DNA of 64,000 bases from Diaporthe sp. PMI_573 (Eukaryota > Ascomycota > Sordariomycetes > Diaporthales > Diaporthaceae), in NCBI GenBank assembly GCA_021399435.1, contig JAJTUP010000030.1:795652-859651 (forward strand). Direction: 5' to 3'. Both the position numbers and the translations under genes were made by a program. Position 1 is the stretch's first letter. Each line of letters begins with the position of its first letter. The notes under the pieces are model-generated. The model did not search any database, was not told where the DNA came from, and saw only the letters and a list, made by a program, of their open reading frames with translations. Shown in pieces: positions 1 to 12,300 of this stretch.

Positions 1-26
1 GGTAAGGGCAGTCGGATCGCTCTTAA

Positions 27-359
27 CTATGTTAGACGCATTGGAAGATCCAAGTATTGACGGATGTCTCTGAATACTTGCTTCTGCTGGTTGAGCGACG
101 TAGCTGTTTGTGGTTTTCCTATGAAATCTGTAAGCGAATCCGCTGCAACTGTATCAATTGTTGGGGCTATTGTCTCGTCGCCAGTCGTCTGTACAGTGTT
201 TGACGGCTGCTGGCCACTCGCATGATCTCTAGCTTGTAAAGCAGCCCCATTATGGATTATGGGCTTTGTAGCAGAAGCAGGCGCAGGCGCAGGTGCAGGC
301 GCAGGCGACGGTTGGGCATCTGTCACTGATAAACCAACGAGTGTCCCACTAGCCGTCAC
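27..359 (-). other. Low-complexity ORF after patatin relic
   Basis: An open frame of about 110 codons on the minus strand with a proline-alanine repeat near its start. It lies just downstream of the patatin relic in a different frame, so it could be that gene's frameshifted C-terminal part or a chance ORF. I recognise no domain in it and see no patatin second catalytic Asp motif. Confidence 0.2.
277..307. repeat. GCAGGC-type hexamer microsatellite
   Basis: About five tandem copies of a GGCGCA hexamer with one C/T variant. On the minus strand it encodes the Pro-Ala repeat of the overlapping ORF. Confidence 0.7.
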
Positions 360-1286
360 GTGCGAGACGTCCGATATAGCCCTCTCGTTCCCGAAGGCTT
401 CCTACAGAGCAGCCTCGATATGTTCCAGGGGATACAAAGCCGTCAGCAAAATACGACACGATCACACCTAGGAGTCGGAACAGGCCAGGAAGCAGACCAG
501 AGCTCCCCACCATTTGCACCACCAGCGGCCCTAGGAATCGGGGAAGGAACGGAACGATCAATTCGCGCCGCTAGAAGATCATTCGTGCCAGTCTCTCAAA
601 CCTATCTATCGATTCATCAATGGAATTACCGTTGAGGAAAACGTCTGCGACGATCAGACCTCCTACATGAGTCAGTCAAATTCTAGATTGGGTGGGCGGG
701 AATATACCTGAGCTGATCCCAAAGGCGACTTGGAACAGCCTCTGGAAAGAAATCGGCAGGCCAATACGCTCCTGGATCCTCCTCCTTAATCTAAGCGGGG
801 CGATCCCCCGCACGCCTCCGCCGTCAATGCACAGCACCCCGACGCCTGCGGTAGGCGGATGCACTCGAACTAGTACCCCGCCTACCATCTCTTCCCCACA
901 CAGGAAGCATGTTTTTAGTTCGTAGAGCCATGGATCTTCTGGCGACCGGCTACCAAAGATGAGGACACAGTTCTCGCAGACGATATGTCCGCAATGCAGA
1001 CCGTACTGTGGTCGTCGGCGCAGGCAGGATAGACAAGTGGTATTGGAATGTATCTTCCCCCAGTGAGTCTGATAACGACTGAGAATCTCACTGTGGATCT
1101 CGGCCGACGTCTTGGCCTCCCGGATGAGTCGTTTAAACAGTTGGCCAACATGTTTCTCCACAACATCTATAAAGCCGGTAGGAAGCATGACATCGGAGGA
1201 TTGATCAAAGCACATTACCTTCCTCACGCTCTCATTGAGAAAGATATCCCTATACAACGTCCTTAAAACTTTGGAGGGCTGAAATA
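349..1286 (-). pseudogene. Patatin-like phospholipase relic with RING-like Cys cluster
   Basis: Minus-strand coding relic related to fungal patatin-like phospholipases, acyl hydrolases of the FabD/lysophospholipase fold. Exon 708-1286 holds a Cys cluster of RING-like layout (CLSC, then LHCGHIVCENC, then CFLC). The patatin oxyanion signature CIDGGGVRGIAPL follows. The nucleophile elbow GISSGG is completed only after removing a 45-bp intron (663-707; donor GTATAT, branch CTGAC, acceptor TAG). Exon 3 continues as GLIVADVFLNG and then meets an in-frame TAG at 571-573. The frame stays open beyond it to 349, as expected if a CAG became TAG. The second catalytic Asp region is not seen. Upstream, a possible 52-bp intron (1287-1338) links it to the VWA relic. 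Identity is well supported; the gene is inactive or truncated. Confidence 0.7.
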
Positions 1287-1338
1287 CTAGAGGATATAAG
1301 AACAAATATAATCAGACAGATATGAGTAATTATCTTAC

Positions 1339-1905
1339 AGTGGTTCTCGGGCAGGTAGTTGTCTAGGAGCAGGCTGGACCCGAGCTCTGTATTTGCTTTG
1401 TTCTTAATGAGCTTGATACCATCTCGCAAGCCGTGCCAAAGATTTATGCAGCTTTTAAGCCCCATGGCCTCATTCTTTGCTTTAGCGGTTTTCTTGTTGG
1501 CGTCTGTTATCTCTGTCAGAAGTTACAGTACCTTAGATCCGTCAGAAAATGTTACAATTGCCAGTCGATTCTTTGTTGTTATAGTCGATATGATTATGTA
1601 ATATGCATGCTTGACTAGGTTTAAGACTAAGAGGCCTGTCCTCTTATTCTCGTCAGAAGTAGAGATATTAGTATCTATGCTACGCGACATGTTAATTACT
1701 AAGCCAATATCGCATAATATATATAAAAGCTTTTTATTTTCTGGCATCTTTGGTAGTTAGACTATAAGAATGATACCGTTTTTGTCCTGTAATGGTTGGA
1801 TTCTTACAGTAGGACTACTTTCTGGTGTAGCGCTTACACTATGTAACTCGACCTGGGTGTAAGGAGGAGGGGCATTATTAACGTTTAATGTAGGTAAATT
1901 TTTCG
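1339..1905 (-). pseudogene. VWA-domain protein relic, RIP-damaged
   Basis: Minus-strand frame resembling the vWA domain of fungal VWA/U-box-type proteins. A Pro-rich lead-in is followed by CDIGLVINMSRSIDT, equivalent to the MIDAS strand normally written DxSxS. Next come a helix with LVLNLVKHA and the strand RLAIVTFSDGSKVL. Two in-frame stops, TAA at 1757-1759 and TAA at 1523-1525, sit where Gln would fit. MIDAS Asp-to-Asn and Gly-to-Arg changes are also G-to-A type. After the second stop the same frame runs on through TDANKKTAKAKNEAMGLKS to SLLLDNYLPENH. It ends at a GTAAGA donor that could splice to the patatin frame. Whether VWA and patatin parts were one protein is not settled. Confidence 0.6.
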
Positions 1906-2058
1906 AAAATGGACATAACAGCCTGTAATTTATTAGTAATGACTTATATTAATGTCTGTAGATAATTTAGTCCTACTATTGTAAATAATACTATAGATAG
2001 AAAGTTACTAATAATGTTTTAATTAATATCTATATTGGATAGGCTTAAATAAGCCCCT
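1906..2058. other. AT-rich spacer
   Basis: No coding frame or structured repeat recognised between the VWA relic and the first LTR. Confidence 0.5.
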
Positions 2059-3043
2059 TGTTATAAACCAACACGTTGGCACCAAAGGGACCTGTTGGGG
2101 AAACCCAGACAACCCGGATCGAACGCTACGACGCCTGCCCCGCGATACTAGTTGGCAGAGTCACGGGAACACGCCAAGACCTAGGGTTAGGGTCAGGCTT
2201 GCCAGGCTTAGTTGCGAGCCCGGCGAGTAGGCTTGACGATCTATCTATCGAGCCATATATTAAGGATTACAAGCTTGCCTTGCAAGCTAGCAAGCTATTA
2301 AAGAGTCGGAATATATCAGGATATAGTTATTACTATAGTAGATTCTGAAGGTTAGTGCCTTCAGCAGTGTGTGTGTGGCAGGGTCGCAGCAGGGTGCCTG
2401 GAGGCGAGTTGGGACGATTGAGAATAGTTCAGACAACTTTGCATTGAATTTGAGTGGGCTTCTGTCAGCCCTCCTCACAGTCCCTCCGACATCGTCTCAA
2501 CCCTGGGCACGCTGCGGTTGGCTCTGGTGCGCAGATAGGGAGGCCGGAAAATTCGGCCCTCGGACCCACTATCTTTGACTTTAAATAACCAGCCAACCCT
2601 AACCCTGACAGTAACCAAACTAAATACAGATAAACTTCAGAAATCAGACTATCTAATGAGCTAAGTTACATGTTTTTTGGGTAAGAAATAAGGGGAATGC
2701 AGAGGTACGAAGTTAGGGTCTTAAAACAGCCCAAAAAATCAACTCACGGCCACCAAACTTATCTGCCGGCACGCATGCCACATAGGCACTTAGCCGAAAA
2801 AGTGCCAAGTCTAGGGTAACTCTCTACGTGAAGTCTAGGGTAACCCTTTACGTGCAGCGCCCACATAAGTGTTTCCGTTTAACATAGATAGCTTTTATAG
2901 AACAGACTTTTTAGTTATTAATCTAAGTATTTAGTCTAGTAACTAGATAGCCTTTATTGAGAAAATAGCCGCTATACTAGCTGTAAAAGCAACGTGCTAC
3001 ACTTACAAGCTAGTAAGAACAACTTATATTTTCAGGATACTAT
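2059..3043 (-). repeat. Truncated Gypsy-B-like LTR (split)
   Basis: Begins TGTTATAAACCAACACGTTGG, like the reverse complement of the Gypsy-B LTRs at 39532 and 46574. It shares their telomere-like GGGTTAGGGTC tract and the core TTAATCTAAGTATTTAGTC. It is split by a Copia-F solo LTR at 2344-2884. It stops at 3043 where Gypsy-A starts, about 40 bp short of the expected 480-bp length. Confidence 0.6.
2344..2884 (-). repeat. Copia-F solo LTR with TSD TAGAT
   Basis: A 541-bp copy of the LTR seen at both ends of Copia-F, in reverse orientation (TCTGAAGG...TTTAACA on plus). It is flanked by a perfect 5-bp target-site duplication TAGAT (2339-2343 and 2885-2889). This fixes the LTR termini as TGTTAAAC...TTCAGA. 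Confidence 0.9.
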
Positions 3044-3526
3044 TGTTAGAAACACCTAGGTTAAGGGTAGAGGGCTAAGGGTAGAGGGACATAGTAAGGC
3101 TGTAGTCAAGATATTCTTCAACACCTCACAGAGAATAAATTCAAGGAAGGAGGAGGTAAGCTAGGTATAGGAGGGAAAAAGTTGATCTGACTAAAGAACT
3201 AACTATCTATCTAAGAGGAAAAGGCTAGGTATATATACATAGAAGGTTCAGACCTTCAGAGAGGTATATTCCTCCAACGGAGAGAATAATGACTCGAGAA
3301 AAACAGGGGCTAGAAAGAGAAATAGGAAAGGGCAGAAGGAATAACTCTAATAAGAAGATTCTACCAAGCTAGGCTAGCTGGTTTCTCTACTTATATCTAG
3401 AGGCTTATATAGATAGCCTATTCTTTCTAAAGGGGGTAGATAGGGGCTGAGGGAGGCTAGAAGGGCTTTGAAGGGGCTGAAGGAGGCTGAAGGGGTCTAG
3501 GGGTCTGAAGGAGGCTGTTTATAACA
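3044..3526 (-). repeat. Gypsy-A 3' LTR
   Basis: Plus-strand TGTTAGAAACACC to GTTTATAACA. Near-identical to 8894-9376. Confidence 0.9.
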
Positions 3527-3599
3527 GTAGGCCCTCCTTTCTAAAGCAAGTTCCACAAGCTAGTTTAAAACAAAAACAAGGATAAATAAACAAATAAAT

Positions 3600-6500
3600 A
3601 TCTAGGGCTAGTAAGGGTACTAGGCCAGGTACTTTGAATAGGCCTTAGTCTCAAAGATATTTTCTAAAGGTTCCCAGGTAGGTATATCATAGCCTACCTA
3701 GCTGACTAAGAACTAGCGTTTCTTTCCTCTAATCCTAGAATCAAGAATTTCCTTTACCCAGAATTCCTCTTCCCCTTCAACCTCGATAAGGGGGGGTAGA
3801 GGAATAACTTGGTTAGGGAGAGGATCTTCAGCTAGGGGTTCAAGTAGAGAAACGTAAAAAACTAGGTGTATTTTCATACTAGGGGGAAGCTTAAGTTTAT
3901 AAGTATAGGGAGAGATTTTCTAAGATATCTTAAAGGGCCCTAAGTATTTAAAATCAAGCTTTTAAGAAGGCCTAGTAGTGTGAATATAGCGGCAAAGTAG
4001 CTATACTCGAGAGCCCAGAGTAAAATTCAGAGCAGATCGTCAACTTTTATTTACCTACTCAGAATAAGCTTCCTAAGCTAGGCGGATTTCTAAACGGATA
4101 AAATTCTCGAGGTCGGAAAATAAAGAAGTAAATTCTTTTACTTCTTCTAGGGTCGAATCTAGGGCTGGAAGTAGGGAGTCGAAACAGAGGTGAAAGCCAT
4201 AGTTAGCAAAAAAAGGCGAAATCTTGGTTATTGAGGAAATAGAATTATTATAAGTAAATTCAGCCATAGAGAGCTAGTCTACCTAGTCGTCTTGTTGATA
4301 GGATATATACCCTTGAAGGTATTGTTCTAATAGGGTATTAATAGCTTCTGTCTGGCTATCAGACTATGGGTAGTTTACAGTAGAAAAATTCTGTTTAATT
4401 CCAAGTAACCTGTATAGGGCCTTGGAAAATTTGGAAATAAAAATAGAACCTTGATCAGAGATAAATTCAGAAGGAAGACCGTGAAGACGAAAGATATTAT
4501 CTCTAAATAGTAGGGCCCAGCCCTTAGAATCCAGAGTAGTGTTGCAGGGCACAAAATGGCTCATTTTCGAGAGTCGGTCAACAAAAACGATAATGGCGTT
4601 AAAAGAATTTAAAAGGGGTAGGCCAGTAATTAGATCCATAGAAATAGAAGTCCAGCATTTCTAGGGGATCTCCAGGGGTTTCAGAAAGCCAAAAGGAGGT
4701 AGTCGGGAGGGCTTAATTCTAGAACAAATGGAGCAATTTCGAATATACTACTAAATAGTCTTTCGAATAGAAGGCCACCAGAAATCTCGAGTAATTAATT
4801 CGAAGGTAGAGGCAATGCCAGGGTGGCCAGCAGCTGGGTAGGAGTATCGAGAAGAAATAACCTGTCTCCTTAGGTCGCCCTCTGGTATATAAACCAGATT
4901 TCGAATAAGAAGGAGGCCGTTTTAAATAGAACAAGTAGCTAAATCTATAGCTAGGTATCAAGGGGCTAAATTCGGAGGGTTTTTAAGTAGTAATTAAATT
5001 TCCTTAAAAAAGGGGTCTAAAGGAAGGGCTAAGCAAATAGTCGAAAGGTTAAAGGCAGATTCGAATTCCAAAAGAGTAGGGGTAGCTAAGGCAGCTATAG
5101 CTCTTGGATATACTATCTTTTTAGATGGTACAATAGTTTTTTCAGAGGCTATAGCTGCTATGCCTCCCTTTTAGTCTTAGGGTCTTCGAGTAAGGGCATC
5201 GGCTCGAGTATTTAACTCCCCTGGGCGAAAAGAAATAACAAAATTCATGCCAGAGAGCTCATTAGCCCACCAGGCCTATCATCTATTCAAGACCTTTTTC
5301 GAAGTAAAGGCAGACAGATTTAAATAGTCTATAAGAACCATAAGGGGTTTAGCAAGAGACTCAGTATATAAACGGTATTCAGATAGAGCGTCTACAATAG
5401 CCAGCATCTCTTTATCCCCTATCCCATAGTTCTCTTCAGCTTAGGTAAGCTTTCGGGATCTATAGGCAATAGGGTGTAAGAGGTGCTTTCCATTATAGGG
5501 TACCTTTTGGGAAAAGATAGCCGAAATAACGTTATCTGAGGAGTCGGTTTCGAGAATAGAGTCAAGGGTAGGATCGAAATAGCGAAGAATAGGTTCTAAA
5601 GTAAATAGCTCCTTCAGAGCTTTAAAGGCTTTTTGCTGGGGGGGGTCCCAAAAGAAGGGCTAGGATTTTCAAAGTAATAAAAACAAAGGTCGGCAGACGA
5701 GCGAATATTTTCAAATAAATCTTCAGTAGAAATTAGTAAATCCAAGGAATGACTAAAGTTCTTTAACTAAAGAAGGGGCCTTCCAGTCTCGAATAGTAGC
5801 CACCTTAGTCAAATCCATAGAAATCCCTTCTGGAGAGATAACAAAACCAAGGAAGGTAGTCGAAGTAGTAAAAAATTCACACTTTTCGCCTTTAATAAAC
5901 AAGCCGGCCTCAGCTAATTTCTCAAGGACAGCTCAAAGGTGCTGGGAGTGTTCCTTTTCTAAATTCGAGAAAATAAGGATATCGTCTATATAGACAACCA
6001 CAAAGATGTCGAGAAATTCTCTCAAAACGTAATTAATGAAAGACTAAAAGACAGCTAGGGCATTAGTTAACCCAAAGGGCATTACTATATATTCAAAAAG
6101 GCCGTATCTAGTACAGAAGGCTGTAAGGGGTTCGTCGCCCTAGCGAATTCGAATCTGGTTGAAACCCCTAGCGAAGATCTAGGCAAGAAAAGATTTTAGC
6201 TCCAGAGAGCCATCAAAGAGAGTCGTCTATTAAGGGCAAGGGGGTCTTATTACGCCTAGTTATAGCGTTTAGGGCCCTATAGTCAACACAAAAGCAAAGT
6301 CCACCTCCTGGCTTTCGAACAAAGAAGACAGGTGAGGCGGCAGATAACGAAGATAGCTTAATATAGCCCTTTTTCAGGTTGTCGTCTAAATAGACTCGGA
6401 GAGCCTGGAGCTCGAGATCTGACATAGGGTATAGGGGGCCGAAGGGAGCTGATTTTCCTTCTTCAAGTTCTATAGGGCAGTCGAGCATACCCCTATAAGG

Positions 6501-8837
6501 AGGGAGCCTTTCGGCGTCCCTTTTTCGAAAAAGAGGGAGAAGGTCGTGAAATTAGTCAGGTATCTTTAACTAAAGAAATTCCTCTTCTTCTTCAGGGGAT
6601 TTTTCATTTCCTTCAGAAGCTAGGTAGTCCTTAATCTCTTGAATAGAGACCCTATAGATCTGGGCCTTATCCCGTTTAGCAAATCGAAAAAGGGCTACAC
6701 TAGAAATTCTCGCTACCACAGGGTTGTTAGCTGAGAAGGGTGAAGTCAAGGCTAGAGGTAAAGGCTGAATAGTCGAAGCTAAAGACAAAGAACGAGTAGG
6801 CAAACAAGAAAGCTAGCAAATATCCAAGGTAAAAGAGATCAAGCCGGTCTTCCAGTCTATAATAGGGTTATGGTAGGAGAGCCATAAACGCCCTAGAATA
6901 GCTAGGGTAACTAGAGATTTTCATAACTTAAAAACAGAAGTTTCAAGGTGCTGGTCAATCTAGAGGCAAATATCGACTTCATAGAGAATATCTCCAGCAG
7001 AAGACTCCCTTCCATCCACTACTAATAAAGCTTCAGGGCGAGTTTTCTTCCAAAGGGGGTACCCTTAGGCAAGGGCGAAGTCAAAGTTGATAAAACAAGA
7101 AGTAGCTCCCAAATCAATCATTATCGATCCAGGAGTGCCGGAGAGAGTAGCTAGGAGGACGAGAGGGGCCTTATTTCCAAGGTCCAAAGAGTGAATATAG
7201 TGGGTCGAATCAGGGTCGGGATAGGTCGAAAAACAGGCGAAGTAGGGGCCAAAGTAGGGGGCGAAGTCTAAGTCTGAATGGGGGTCGAAGGGCTAGGGGG
7301 CCCTAGGGCTAAGGGCTAAGCTAGGGGCCTAGCGGCTGGTGGCGGGTGTCCAGGGGGTTCAGTGGGCCAGCTGCAGGGGTTCCAGGGGCCCTTCAGGGGG
7401 TCCTGTCCCCATACATTGGGTCAAAAGCGGTCCATCAGATTCCTCCACCAATCCATCGGGGTTAGGGTCGTCCTCGGGGTCAAAAATACTAGATTTTTCG
7501 GAGTATTTTTTAGTATCGTCATCAATTAAATCTTCAACCGAGGGCGGCTTGTAGGAAGGCGAGAAGTCTGAGGCAAAATGTAGAGCAGGCTGTGAGACGG
7601 GCGGTGACTGTAGCGAAGTCGGTTCACATTCTAAGGGCGAATAAAAATTCCAACAGCTAATAGGAGCGGGTAAATTAGGCTGTGGGCTAACTACCCGCTC
7701 TCTTTTCCCGAATAGAGTACTGGGGCCGAAGAAGTAGGGGTAGCAGTAGGGGTCGAATTTAGAGGCAGAGAAGCTAGGAGGGCCGAGGTAGAAGCATAAG
7801 AAATATTTGAGAATTTCTTTCTCCCAGGGTGAGGGCAGTCCCGAACAAAGTGGCCAGGCTGGCCACAGTAGGTACAGAGATTATTAGCCCTACGGTAGGC
7901 CTTCCTCTGGGTAGAGTCGAGTTCCATAGGGCCAGGGGGTAAAACAGGGGTAGTAGGGTAAATAGTAGGCGGGTTGGGAGCCAAAACCAGGGGCTGAATT
8001 CTTTTTTTTTTCCTTCTGGCAGGCAAAGAGGTCGTTATCCAGAGAAATACACTTATTCACGTAAGAAGAAAAATCCAGAGGCATGTCTCGGCCAACCAGG
8101 AAGTCCTTAAGGTTCTCTTTTAGACCTCTACGGAAGTGAGTAATTTTTACCGTATTGGAGGTCCAGCCGAGAATAGAGACGAGGGGGACGAATTTTGAAT
8201 AATAGGCCAAGCAGGAGGTTTCCTGTTTTAGAGCCCATAGGTCTCTTTCAGCAGTACCGAGGGCATCTGGGTCGTCAAAGGCAGCTTGAAGGGCCGAGAA
8301 GAATTCCGAATAGGTAATAAAATCGGAGAGGCCAGTAGAAAGGTCGAGGTAGGGGGAGAACCAAGAAAGGGCCGAATCTCAGAGGAAGGAGGCCAAATAG
8401 GCTATTTTAGCCAAATCTACCGAGAAGCAAAATGGGTCCAAAGAAAAGACTAGTTGCAGTTAGGTAGCAAAAAATCTAAATTTTTCCTTACCCCCTGAAT
8501 AGGGGTCAGGAGGCGAGAGGCGAGGAACCGAGGGCTGAGAGGGTGGCTGGGACGAGAAGGAGGCGGAAGCTGAAGGAAAGATTTCCTTCTGGGCAATTCT
8601 TTGTCCTAGAGTATAGAACGCGAAGAGAACTGCCCTACCCAGACCATCTATATCTTCAGGAAAGATAAGGCCCTGAATAGAGGTCTGGGAGGTAGACTAG
8701 CCTCCTCGAGAGAAGGTAGAGAGGACGAGGGTAATCTGAGGGCCAGAGATTCCAGAAGGCAGTGGTGGATTAATTCCCACAAAATCCCTGGGGATAGAGG
8801 GGAGGAAATCAAAAAGGGTCTGCCAGTCTGAAGTCAT
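3600..8837 (-). pseudogene. Gypsy-A gag-pol, degenerate
   Basis: Gag starts at ATG 8837 and runs to about 7690. It has a zinc knuckle (CTYCGQPGHFVRDC, about 7845-7890) and a frame change at a ten-base A run (minus strand, 8002-8011). An aspartic protease-like IDLGATSCFINFDFALA lies near 7100. RT starts at 6488 ([31 protein letters not shown]) and carries YIDDIL near 5985. The integrase core is at 4364-4639 (VDRLSKMSHFVP, FISDQGSIF). A chromodomain at about 3620-3760 has EILDSRIRGKKR, VGYDIPTWEPLENI and two TAG stops. Stops throughout are TAG/TAA at Gln or Trp positions, so the element cannot move by itself. Confidence 0.85.
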
Positions 8838-8893
8838 CGTGGAAACCAAGAAGGGACGAAAAGAGGTGGGAAGATAGGTGAGTCAGATCAAGC

Positions 8894-9376
8894 TGTTAAA
8901 AACACCTAGATTAAGGGTAGAGGGCTAAGGGTAGAGGGACATAGCAAGGCTGTAGTCAAGATATTCTTCAACACCTTACAGAGAACAAATTCAAGGAAGG
9001 AGGAGGCAAGCTAGGTATAGGAGGGAAAAAGTTAATCTGACTAAAGAACTAACTATCTATCTGAGAGGAAAAGGCTAGGTATATATACATAGAAGGTTCG
9101 GACCTTCGGAGAGGTATATTCCTCCGACGGAGAGAATAATGACTCGAGAAAAACAGGGGCTAGAAAGAGAAATGGGAAAGGGCGGAAGGAATAACTCCGA
9201 TAAGAAGATTCTACCAAGCTAGGCTAGCTGGTTTCTCCACTTATATCTAGAGGCTTGCATAGATAGCCTATTCTTTCTGAAGGAGGCGGATAGGGGCTGA
9301 GGGAGGCTGGAAGGGCTTTGAAGGGGCTGAAGGAGGCTGAAGGGGTCTGGGGGTCTGAAGGAGGCTGTTTATAACA
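8894..9376 (-). repeat. Gypsy-A 5' LTR
   Basis: Plus-strand TGTTAAAAACACC to GTTTATAACA. It is slightly less RIP-affected than the left copy, for example keeping CGG where the left copy has CAG. Confidence 0.9.
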
Positions 9377-9399
9377 TTAGGGATATGGTGGCTTGGTAA

Positions 9400-12300
9400 T
9401 TAGTGTTGGTAGAGGGGGCTTGGTTTTTTGGGAGTAGGGATAACGATACCCTTGTGTTGCTTTTTTAGGGACTCTTCTAGTCCCCCCTTAACCTAGACAT
9501 TTCTAAGGTCGTTTATGCTTAATTTTAATACGTTAATCTTTAAAGCCCTCCTCTACTTAGGTAATACTTGATAACCCCTTGGTAGGCCTTTACCTAGAAA
9601 TATTTCCCTGTTATTAGGCTAGCCTCTAGTTTACTTATTAGTTCTCTAATACTTATTTATCTAATATTAGCTTTATTGGCTAGTTATCTAGTACTTATTA
9701 GGCTAATATTAACTTTATTGGCTAGTTATCTGGCTGTCCTAGCCTTTATTGGCCTATCGCTATTTAATTTATAGCTACTTTCTACGGCCTCTACTAGTCT
9801 GGTCTTGGGTCCTCTTCTAGCTTTACTTTAGCCCTCTTTCTTTCTAGTACTTTATAATGGTTTTGTCTGCCAACATTTCGTCTTCTGGTACCTATAAGTT
9901 ATATTTACTAGGCTATCCTTTCTACTTTATTAAGTAGTATATAGTGTTCTTAATCTTCTAGTAGTCTTGAATTTTTTCTAGCTCTTATTTAGCTTGTTTG
10001 TCCTCTAAGTCTAGTAGGTCTAGGATGCCTTCTATTAGGTTCTTTGGGTTTCTTGCTACCTAGGGCTCCAGCTAGCTTACATGGTATATATAGTATATTT
10101 AAGAGTACTTTTCTGGTAGGGTTAGACTGTAGGCCTGCTTACCTACTTAAGATATAATTCTAAATGGGCCGACCCTCTGTAGAGTAAGCTTTTGTTTTTT
10201 AGGAGTAGATGCTTGGTTGTTAGTAATACCTATTGGCTGATCTTGAATTATACAGGCTAGTGTCGATTGTTGTAATTTCGGGCCTGTATCTTAACTACCT
10301 GTTTCTAGTTTTCCTTATAGTCTGTTTAAATTTACTAAAGTTTTTTAATATGTTTCTTAATTACTAGTACCTCCCTCTGAGGAATACTGTCCTTAGTAGG
10401 CTATTTATTATATGGAATAGTAAAAGATGGTTTATAGCTAAAGAGAGCTTTAAATGGGCTTATTTTAATTATAGCGCTTTGTGCCAAATTGTAAGTAAAG
10501 AATGTAGTATATAATAAGTTTAGCTAGTTCTAGGTGTTTTCTACTATAAACGCCCTTAGGTATTGTTTTAGGGTTTAGTTTATTTTTTCTATTTGTCTAT
10601 CACCCTATAGGTAATAAGTAGTAGTATATTAGGTTTTGATTCCATTTAGCTAGTAAAGTATCTTCTAGAACTTGCTAGTAAAGGTCGTGCCTCTATTAGT
10701 CACGATTTCTTTAGGTAGTCTCTATTTACATTTAATCTCCCTATAGAAGATCTCGGCTAGTTTAGCAGTATTTATTATCGTACTTATTATAGTAAAGAAA
10801 CTTATCTTGGTATAATAATCTATGATAACCAAGATTATATCTATTTCCCAGCCATCTCTAATAGTAGTCAGGAGTCTAGTAATAAAGTCTATACTAAGTT
10901 CTTGTATAGGGCCCGATGGAATTAGTAACAAAGCAAGCTCTCTATACAGGCGATAACGTGGTACAGATACGTATTAGCACGTTGTATAAGAGCGTATATA
11001 GTCTACAATAGAGGCCTTTAAGCCCGGCCAATAAAAATATCTTTTAACCAGGATTTGTATCTACGTTTGCCCCTAGTGCCCGCTTAGCAGCTTATTATAG
11101 TAGGTTTATAGAATTTCCTGTTACAAGGCTTTTTGTTTTAACATATATATGTGTCCCTTTTAGTATAGTAGCCTGTCTTGAAACTTATAACTAGAACCAT
11201 CTAAAATAGTACTATTTAAGGATTTAATTTTTTTAATAACGGCTTAGATTATAGGGTCTTCCCCCTAGGCTTTGTAAATTAAGTCTAATAGTAGAGAGTA
11301 GGGCCCTTAGTATATTATGTCCACGTTGCTGATACATGCCTGGATCCAGACTCTTATTATAAACTACCCCTATAGGGGAGCTGTAGACTTAAGCCAACGC
11401 TTTGTTAAGGAGGAATCAAGTTTTAAGACCTCTTACACTTTAGTATTTCTGACTATAGCTTTAAACTAGGCCTGTTGTTAGTCTTCTAGATAGGATTATA
11501 TGTCTTTTCTAATAGTCGTAACTATCTTTAATTCCAGAGTTAGGATCTAACTTAAATTTAGAGGCTTTTCTTCTAATATATAGTTAGGCCTTCTTGATAG
11601 GCTATTTGCTAGGTTTGTCTTTTTAGAGTAGTATTTAATAGTAAAATCAAATCTAGCTAAATACATTAGCTATTAAACCTGTTTCTATATTAGTTCTTTT
11701 TACTTTATAAAGCCACAAAGATTGTTATGATTAGAAAAAACTATAACTAGTTCTTATACCTCTTTAAGGTATTATTACTAATGCTTGAAACTTTTAATAA
11801 TAGCACTTAATTTCTTGTTATAGGTTGTCTAATTAAGCTTAGCTTCTAAAACTTCTTTAACCAAAAGCAATTAGATGCTATTAAGATTTGCTCTTATAGT
11901 GATATTATTATAAGATTATTAATACAGTAACTCTGTCTAATGTATTATACTTGATTTGAGTAGGAAGTATAGGGTTGTAGTATTAGAGAAGAGGTGCTTA
12001 TTAAAACCTTGTCTTAAGCTCCTTAAATGTTTTTCGTGTCTTAGTATTTTCTAGGGCAAAGAAATCTATCCCCCCTAGCTTTTAGCCGTATTTTATGCTC
12101 TTTAGTTACTTATTAAGTAGTTGTATAATCTTTAAGTAATCTTTAATAAACCTTTAGTAGAAGTTGTAGAAACCTAAAAATACTTAAATATTGTAGTAGG
12201 TAGTTAGTATTAGCCATTCTTAGATAGTCCTAATCCTATCGGGGTCTATTTGGACTTCCTTTTTTCTAACTAAAAATCCCAAAAACTCGATTTTTTTTTA

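Larger units (their letters stand above)
3044..9376 (-). mobile_element. Gypsy-A: Ty3/Gypsy chromovirus LTR retrotransposon
   Basis: A 6.3-kb element with two 483-bp LTRs (3044-3526 and 8894-9376) that differ mainly by C/T and G/A changes. Minus-strand order is LTR, gag, protease, RT, RNase H, integrase, chromodomain, polypurine tract, LTR. A purine tract (GAAAGGAGGG on minus) abuts the left LTR. The five bases outside the LTRs (ACTAT left, TTAGG right) do not match. Flanks are two unrelated repeats (Gypsy-B-like LTR and Gypsy-D), which points to recombination or deletion after insertion. Confidence 0.9.

Noticed and set aside
277..307. Short tandem repeat as a CRISPR-like or minisatellite array
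   Set aside because: Hexamer microsatellite with no spacers, in a eukaryotic genome.
2180..2210. Possible telomere from TTAGGG-like units
   Set aside because: Only one to two degenerate units inside LTR sequence; no tandem array.
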